64,000 bases of DNA from Trichaptum fuscoviolaceum (taxonomy: Eukaryota > Basidiomycota > Agaricomycetes > Hymenochaetales > Trichaptaceae), in contig CAJSYZ010000006.1 in NCBI GenBank assembly GCA_910574455.1, positions 2,408,156 through 2,472,155 of the forward strand. Direction: 5' to 3'. Numbering within the stretch: the first letter of the stretch is position 1; each line of letters opens with the position of its first letter. Of this stretch, positions 57,966 through 64,000 are shown piece by piece. The notes under the pieces are model-generated. The model did not search any database, had not been told where the DNA came from, and worked only from the letters and a program-made list of their open reading frames with translations. Made by a program: the position numbers and the translations under genes.

Positions 57966-59357
57966 ATGGGATGGAGAGGTATCTTCACAGACGACATCCA
58001 CCCATATCAATTATTGGGCGGTGCTAGTATCGGATTCCAGAGACTGGGTCCAACTACAGTGTATGTCAATCGAAGTCGGTCCTATTCTTCTCAAACCAAG
58101 AATCTGATTATATGTTCAGCATATATGATAGTCCATTGCTCTGGGAATGTATGTAACTGGAGATTCCTCGCTCATCGTGATTGGCGTATCGACCTCTATA
58201 TCAGATATCGCACGGTCAAGCGACACGGAATACCAGATTCGAATATCAACTTGATGCTCGCAGACGACACAGCATGTAATGCGCGCAACCACATCCCTGG
58301 TGCCGTCTATGCCAACTCGGCGCGTCGTCTCGACTTGTATGGTGACAACATTGAAGTGGACTATCGCGTGTATGAGGTGACGGTAGAGAGCCTCATACGC
58401 CTTATGACAGGTATGTTACTTTAATGCAAAGTTAGGTATCCATCTGATTTCTATCAGGTCGCATGGACCCATATGTTCCTCGCTCGAAGCGCCTTCGACC
58501 GACTCTCGGTACAACGTCTTTGTTTATCTGACAGGGCACGGCGGAAACGAATTCTTGTAGTTCCGGGATAAGGAGGAGGTCAGTGCATTTGAGATTGCGG
58601 ATGCGTTCGAGCAAATGTGGCAGAAAAAAACGGTACGCTCTGTCCTTTCCTTGCAGAAGCTAGCTTGCTCACCAATTGGGTAGATACAATGAAATGCTCT
58701 CTATGGCCGACACCTGCTAAGCCAAAACCATGTACTCGAAGCTCTATTCTCCGAATATCCTTGCCACAGGTTCTTCTGAACCGGACGAGAACACGTACTC
58801 GGTGAGAAGGCACCCTTGTTGGCTCTGACATATTGCTGATGATCTTGCTTATCAAGCACGACAACGAAATCGGGGTAGCTGTGATCGACAGCTTCACACA
58901 CCATGTCCTTCAGTTCATGGAGGGGAACAACAGGACACGCCAGGTTTCGATGCAAGACTTGGTAAGCCAACGGCCTTCGACCCTGATGAACCGTCTAAAT
59001 CTTACGCCAGTCAACCTAGTTCAACACATACTGCTATGAGGTCATCAAGTCGCATGCAGGCGTACGCTCGGATCTCTTTCACCGATCACTCAAAGAGACA
59101 CTCGTCACAGACTTATTAGGTGGCGTCGCGCAGGTAGAAGCTGACCTCCTCTCCGACGACAACATCAGTACCACAATTCACGAACAACAAACCGCCTCTT
59201 CACAAGGCGATCATAAGTCTGTGCACATCGGGACGAATGAGGTTGATCCCTGGCGAACGTCGGAGATGACGGATGAGGAAAGTCATTGGCGAAAGTCAAG
59301 ACTGTGGATTGCCTCTGGCTTGCTGATAATGTTTTTACTTGGTGTTACCATAAACTA
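57966..59357 (+). pseudogene. GPI8: GPI-anchor transamidase (GPI8/PIG-K) pseudogene
   Basis: GPI8 is the cysteine protease subunit of the ER complex that attaches GPI anchors. Here its blocks occur in order but broken. They are [20 protein letters not shown] (near 58225), [19 protein letters not shown] (near 58340), then in another frame YNVFVYLTGHGGNEFL with the catalytic His. That block is followed by TAG (58558-58560), then SAFEIADAFEQMWQKK. Later come DTC with the catalytic Cys, directly followed by TAA (58718-58720), then MYSKLYSPNILATGSSEPDE, EIGVAVIDSFTHHVLQFMEG, and a last part ending in a membrane helix (WIASGLLIMFLLGVTI). The part before 58190 is hardly recognisable. At least two nonsense codons and several frame changes make it non-functional; a working copy must lie elsewhere. 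Confidence 0.82.
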
Positions 59358-60027
59358 GCGACCGTCTGACGATTCATGTTTCTCACGGGCTGAGGAAGTA
59401 CCTTTGACGTCACGCGATAATGGGCAAGCGCATTCCTTCCAAATGACTTCTGCGTAGGAACAAGGTAGCTCACGTTTTCTCGGCCCATTTTTATGATGAA
59501 GATCATCGGACACCAATTATATCTTGCGCCGAAGTTAGACGCTCGCCATAATCTCACCCAGCGCACAGGGGACAGTGGTGGCAACTAACTTGATCCAAAC
59601 ACTTCGAATCACTGAAGCCCATTTCGAACTGGAAACGAACACCGTGGGCGGTGATTTTGCCTCGCCAATCGCTCTATTTGATAGTATATACAAGTCTTGG
59701 ACGCCCCACTTGCGAATTCCTAGCTTGCGCTGGTGCACAAATCAAGTTATGTATGCAATGATTATCACTGGCATCATCGGCTATATTTGACAGTGAGTGG
59801 CCCAAAGCAAGCGTGGTCAACAACAGTGCAGCGCCCGTGTAGCTATACGGTGAAACTCGTCCTGTGCAGACATGCACGCAGGATATGGGCTGATGTGCTC
59901 ACCAGGAATCTTTTTCAGGAGAGCTTAAGCCAAAATCCCTATAAAAGTGACTCGCATGGATATGCCTCCGAGCCTTTGCCCACAGGATTCTTTCGTCTCC
60001 TCCCATCAACATCCATTAGTTCGACGC
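59358..60027. other. Intergenic region
   Basis: Between the GPI8 pseudogene and the right duplication. No gene is supported. Confidence 0.45.
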
Positions 60028-62235
60028 CATCCTAGATACCTATGAGTTACTCGAAGGGTGAGCGCACTTACATATCGTCAATCATATCCCGTTGACTGTC
60101 GAACAGATTATCCCGATGTCGAGTATGACCGCCCATCGCGTGCACGAGGGAGTGGGCGAGACTTGTTCGAGCAGCACTCTACTCTCACAAGCCCGAAGGC
60201 TCAGATGATCTCTTTCTTCGTGCTCGGTGTCAGCGCGATGGTCGGACACCATTTCTTCTGTCGTTCGCTCGATGGAAGGATCGTCGACACTGTCAACATC
60301 TACGGGAGTAAGATTTCCCAGCAAGCACTCTTCAGCGCAGCAGGAAACGCCATCGCCTCCACCGCCGCCTTCCTCTTCGCGTCCGTCATCGGCATCTCCA
60401 TCGTGCAAATTATGTGGTACAGTTTCCGGCACAAGCCGCACTCGATCGAAGAGATCGACGCCATCCTTGAGTGCCGGACGAGCCCTTTCACACCAGGCTC
60501 GTGGTCAGCGTGGGCGTCGACACACCGGCTGGCTGCGCTGTCCATCCTCGGAGCCGCCATGACGCTCATCACCGTCTTCGCCCCGGGTGCGCTGCGCACC
60601 ACCACCGTCGACTTCGTACTGAAGCAAGCATGCACCGTCCCCACTGTAGACTTGAGCCAAGGGACGTTTGGTGTCGAATGGTCTGATGGAAACTCCGCCG
60701 CTTGGTATCCCTCTCCGGAATTGAGGCAGCTTGTCAATAGGAACGCTGTTGCTGCGTCCTACGTTGCCCCAGCCAGTCCGTGTGGTGTCTGCTCTTACGA
60801 GCTCACCCTGAACGCACCGGCGATGCAATGCCAGAACGTCACGGACACCTACGACTTCTCCTTGATGACGAACGACATAGCGGCGGATGAGCTTTTCATT
60901 TGGACTTCTGAACACAACCTGCTGGTCGGAAACAACATCTCCGTCGCAACCTCCGAGGGTGTGAAGACCAATCTTCAGGCAGCTAATTGCAGCGTTTTCA
61001 ACGCGACTTACGTCGTCAATGTCATGCACAATGGGTCGCTGAGCACCATGGACGTGAAAAATATGAAGATCGGGCAGGCGGTGAGCTCTTTGGACACTTC
61101 GGCGCCAGACGCGGTCGCGATACGGAGTGTGGCATTAGCGACCGCGCAGCATCTGTACGGGATTGTGGATATCAACGTCAACAAGATGCAAGACTTGCTG
61201 CTCACCAACAACCCGCTCGGCACCAATTTTGCTGTCTTCTACGACGCGCTAGGTGGCCCCGGACCTGCGGGGTCCAAGACGTGGAAATGGAAAGGAGACA
61301 TGGTAAACGTACTTCCGGAACTCATGACGAACATCAGCATCAGTATGCTCTCCAATCCTCTCGGTGCGCAGCAGCGAATGGTCCAGACGCAGTGTTCCTA
61401 CTCTGGAATTGTGTATGCGTACAAGCCATCTCAGCTGCTCTTGACGTACGGAGTCGGGACTCTCGTTACCATTATTTGCGCTCTGGCTGGATTCTGGTCC
61501 ATATGGCACAACGGCGTCCAGGAGTCGGGGAACTTCTCGCGTCTCCTAGCATCGGTTCTCAATGACAGGCTTTTCGACGTTTATGTGACCATGGACACGA
61601 AGGTCAAGGCTGAATCCAGCCCAGAAGGCCACTTCATACCTGCATAGATGTTTCGATCCGATCTCTACCATTATCCTTCTCTGCTCAATTCACCCTGTAT
61701 ATCGGACATAACGGTGACGACAGAGAGCTGTTCAATTTGTTCTTACTTACTAGTCATCTTATGGACCTCTTCATCTTCTGTAGCATTGTTGATAATCTCA
61801 TTGTGTACGCCCTATTGTCTAAAACAAACTTAAAACTTGGATGGATCCGAAAAAACCGCTGAAAGAGTACTAACGGATATTTTGATTCAACCTCCGACAA
61901 CAATTCTGGGGCTGCCTTCGAGCTACTCGGGCATAAGGACCCAATCGTTAAAATTGAATGCCCACTGGCATGCTTGGGAATAGAATGCAAATTGTAGAAC
62001 CAATCCGATATCGAAGAAAAGCATTAAGAAGGATCTCATTTGAGAGTGGTACAAAGAGGCTGAGGGTCGTTGAAGTTAAGTTTCCTATGCACAAAGCAAG
62101 GTGTGGCTATTGGCTTGGGGAGAATTCAATATATTTCCATATTTTAAAGGGCATTCATCTTTGTCACGGTCAAGAATTGGAAGTTGGTCTTCTGTCGTGA
62201 GTGTATGCTAGAGGGAGGTAAGCTCCAAGAGCGGC
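60028..62235 (+). repeat. Right copy of inverted segmental duplication
   Basis: Matches 49929-52115 as the reverse complement, from CTAGATACC just upstream of the membrane-protein start to about CTCGCGTAG at 62235. This copy lacks the TA-flanked transposon found at the matching border of the left copy and so approximates the unoccupied site. Confidence 0.8.
60058..61647 (+). CDS. Four-pass membrane protein, member 3
   Basis: Intronless, 529 residues, near-twin of the gene at 50495 but on the other strand. It has the same start (MSALTYRQSYPVDCRTDYP), first helix VLGVSAMVGHHFFC, loop HSIEEIDAILECRTSPFTPG and last helix region GVGTLVTIICALAGFW. Differences are spread through the protein and denser in the extracytoplasmic domain (for example IWTSEHNLLVGNNISVATS against IWSSLHNLPVGNTIYVATS). 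Both copies keep the full frame. Function unknown. Confidence 0.85.
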   Translation: MSALTYRQSYPVDCRTDYPDVEYDRPSRARGSGRDLFEQHSTLTSPKAQMISFFVLGVSAMVGHHFFCRSLDGRIVDTVNIYGSKISQQALFSAAGNAIASTAAFLFASVIGISIVQIMWYSFRHKPHSIEEIDAILECRTSPFTPGSWSAWASTHRLAALSILGAAMTLITVFAPGALRTTTVDFVLKQACTVPTVDLSQGTFGVEWSDGNSAAWYPSPELRQLVNRNAVAASYVAPASPCGVCSYELTLNAPAMQCQNVTDTYDFSLMTNDIAADELFIWTSEHNLLVGNNISVATSEGVKTNLQAANCSVFNATYVVNVMHNGSLSTMDVKNMKIGQAVSSLDTSAPDAVAIRSVALATAQHLYGIVDINVNKMQDLLLTNNPLGTNFAVFYDALGGPGPAGSKTWKWKGDMVNVLPELMTNISISMLSNPLGAQQRMVQTQCSYSGIVYAYKPSQLLLTYGVGTLVTIICALAGFWSIWHNGVQESGNFSRLLASVLNDRLFDVYVTMDTKVKAESSPEGHFIPA

Positions 62236-62265
62236 TCGCGTAGCTTCACTGGCAACTTGAATGAG

Positions 62266-63310
62266 CGGCTGTACGAAAAGGCCGCCTACAAGTGCCGCCG
62301 CTGCCGCATGCAGCCGCCTACAAGTACCGCCGCTGCCGCATGCAGTAGGCGGCACTTTCTATACAGGACCGCATGCAGTACTAGTAGGCGTAGGCGGTCA
62401 TTGTACAAAGTGCCGCCTACGGTCTCGTAAGTGACCGGGGGCAAGAGCCCCGATAATATCTCAGATCTATCTAAGACCAAATAAATGACACGAGACTATG
62501 GTCTGGGTCACTCTTTAGTAAATATATTCTCATACACTGTACTTAAGTCAATATTGGGTGTATTAAGTTCGTTGAAAGTATTATATTAAGTGTTGTTAAG
62601 TTGAAATCAGGACAAATATACTGTGTGACTTGGTGTCCGAGAACAGCCTGAGGGGACAAGCGGACAACTTGAAGGATTACCGAAAACCGGGTAACGGGCA
62701 TTGACAAGTTTTACGAAGACTTCTCATCGACTTCCTACACCTTCTATACATGTGCCATTTTGGTCTCTATTTCTCGTAGTTAATTATCATTTATCTTATA
62801 TCTTATTAGTACATTACAATAGACAGTACTGTGATTGTTTTATATCTAAACTACTTCTGCTATGCAAGTAATCATAATGTCGTATGCAAGATCTACAATT
62901 TGATGAGTGGCTGTGGGAAACTGAATGGATGGCTGTGTTTGTACCTGAGTCTACTAGTAGTACGCTTTGGGAAGGTTCGGGACCCCGTTGCAACTCTGCA
63001 TGCGGCTTGACTGCAGTCTTCAAGCCTGTATGCGGCAGTGTATGCGGCAGTTTTGACAGGTAGGCGGCACTGCATGCGGTAGTTTTGACAGGTAGGCGGC
63101 ACTGCATGCAGTAGTTTTGACAGGTAGGCGGCACTGCATGCGGCAGTTTTGACAGCTGTGGCACATGCAATGACTTCATTAATTTCTACAGTATTTTATC
63201 TTATTTATCATTGGTTCCATGTCTGCAGTCTTGCATGCGGCAGCGGCGATACTTGTAGGCGGCTGCATGCGGCAGCGGCGGCACTTGTAGGCGGCCTTTT
63301 CGTCAGGCCG
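62266..63310. mobile_element. Mutator-like MITE with 80-bp inverted repeats and 10-bp target duplication
   Basis: Left arm 62266-62345 and right arm 63231-63310 are inverted copies with about 75 of 80 bases equal. They begin CGGC and contain ACGAAAAGGCCGCCTACAAG. The 10-base sequence CTTGAATGAG lies directly on both sides (62256-62265 and 63311-63320). Such a long target duplication with long inverted repeats fits the Mutator superfamily. No transposase is present in the 1045 bases. Each arm is itself built of two 32-base units of the form GCCGCCTACAAGT-CCGCCG-CTGCCGCATGCA. Confidence 0.82.
63042..63166. repeat. 32-bp minisatellite inside the MITE
   Basis: Nearly four tandem copies of a 32-base unit, GCATGCGGTAGTTTTGACAG followed by GTAGGCGGCACT. 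Unit ends (TGCATGCGG and GTAGGCGGC) match the ends of the 32-base units in the element's inverted repeats, so the array probably arose from them. Confidence 0.75.
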
Positions 63311-63320
63311 CTTGAATGAG

Positions 63321-63824
63321 GGCCTCCGAGTCGACCGTGACAATTATGTAATTGTTAAAAAACAAATGCTCTAAAGCAACTGTCTACCACTGGCACGTTC
63401 ACGCATAGTAATTTCTACATTTGCGCACATCTAAGAGCGTGAATTACCAAAGGCGTACCAAGGTTGCATGCAGTAAGCTATACTCCGGCAATGTATCGAA
63501 AAAACACCTCGAAAAACAGCCTGTGACATAAAAGTGCCAGTGGCACGTGAGAGTGACACAGCGCGACTCCGAGATACAAACAACATACGCGTTCCTGCAA
63601 GATCTTAACTTCATCTTTCTTCAACTATATAGTTGTCCACTAAGTAGACGTCTCCCGGGTCCAACCCGGTGCTTATTTTATATATGTATAAATGACAGAC
63701 TCCGAGTTACTATCAACAAACTTCTTGTACGTTCGGCTAGCTAAGCTATTTCCCGTGCCAGTGGCCATGTGCATACATGTTATGCGCAAAGTATTGTCTA
63801 CCGCCATAGCACGATGGACTGGAC
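63321..63824. other. Intergenic region
   Basis: About 500 bases between the MITE and the stop of the last kinase gene. No gene is seen. Confidence 0.5.
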
Positions 63825-64000
63825 TCACCTTAACTCTACTGACACCCAAGAGGCATCCTGTATGACATCTACATCTTTGCTAAATTCGACTTCCTTCGCA
63901 GCCTTAATAGCCAATTCCACATATTCTCTATCCTCCTTCTTTTCATCTTCAGCGTCGCGCAACACAGCAATATCGCTATCTGAGAAGTGTTTATGCGGGC
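63825..64000 (-). CDS. FunK1 kinase, copy 4, 3' end only (runs off the window)
   Basis: The last 57 codons of a FunK1 gene read from the right edge to TGA at 63827-63825. The residues AVLRDAEDEKKEDREYVELA, then KEVEFSKDVDVIQDASWVSV and the ending ELR, are almost identical to the C-terminus of copy 3 at 45577. It has no start inside the window. It is on the minus strand, opposite to copies 1-3. Whether the complete gene is intact cannot be told. Confidence 0.85.
   Translation of the reverse strand, partial: PHKHFSDSDIAVLRDAEDEKKEDREYVELAIKAAKEVEFSKDVDVIQDASWVSVELR

Noticed and set aside
63229..63310. CRISPR-like array suggested by repeated GCATGCGGCAG units
   Set aside because: The units are contiguous and palindromic parts of a MITE in a eukaryotic genome, with no unique spacers.

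Overview
The window looks like nuclear DNA of a filamentous basidiomycete, most likely an agaricomycete mushroom. The coding genes are split by many short GT-AG introns of about 47-70 bases. There are several FunK1-type fungal protein kinases, a family typical of this group. Recognisable single-copy eukaryotic genes sit among lineage-specific families, and decayed gene copies and small non-autonomous transposons are common. I could not run any search, so family names rest on motifs and on comparing copies inside the window.

Layout. 0.15-2.2 kb: biotin-protein ligase (minus). 2.6-4.2 kb: MYND zinc-finger gene (minus). 6.2-7.9 kb: four-pass membrane protein (plus). 8.4-11.8 kb: recyclin-1-like F-box/Sec10 protein (minus). 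12.2-14.8 kb: the splicing factor Clf1/Crooked neck (minus), divergent from a probable mitochondrial protein at 15.0-16.1 kb (plus). 16.1-18.6 kb is mostly decayed or empty. A ferric reductase lies at 19.1-21.7 kb (minus). A second MYND gene lies at 23.6-25.3 kb (plus), next to a wrecked copy of the membrane protein. A disordered Ser/Pro-rich protein lies at 28.0-29.3 kb (minus). A tRNA-Thr(CGT) with an intron is at 30.0 kb, followed by rearranged tRNA pieces. 31.3-32.5 kb holds an alpha/beta-hydrolase gene with two in-frame stops. FunK1 kinases lie at 35.8-38.2, 39.1-41.7 and 45.6-48.0 kb, and the 3' end of a fourth lies at the right edge.

From 48 to 64 kb the dominant structure is an inverted duplication of about 2.2 kb. 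Two membrane-protein genes of about 94% identity (50.5-52.1 kb minus, 60.1-61.6 kb plus) face away from each other's 3' ends and enclose about 8 kb that holds CDC20, thymidylate synthase, a small paralogous gene and a GPI8 (GPI transamidase) pseudogene. At the outer border of the left copy is a nested transposon: a 711-bp element with 226-bp terminal inverted repeats and a 9-bp target duplication, inside a TA-flanked Tc1/mariner-like element. Outside the right copy is a 1045-bp Mutator-like MITE with 80-bp inverted repeats, a 10-bp target duplication and an internal minisatellite.

The housekeeping genes act in unrelated processes: biotinylation, membrane recycling, splicing, iron reduction, cell cycle and dTMP synthesis. 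The one clear functional pair is CDC20 and thymidylate synthase, which share a 232-bp divergent promoter carrying an ACGCGT (MluI cell-cycle box) sequence. The accessory families (FunK1, MYND, four-pass membrane protein and a small basic protein) each occur as two or more copies in different states of decay, so this is an actively rearranging region.
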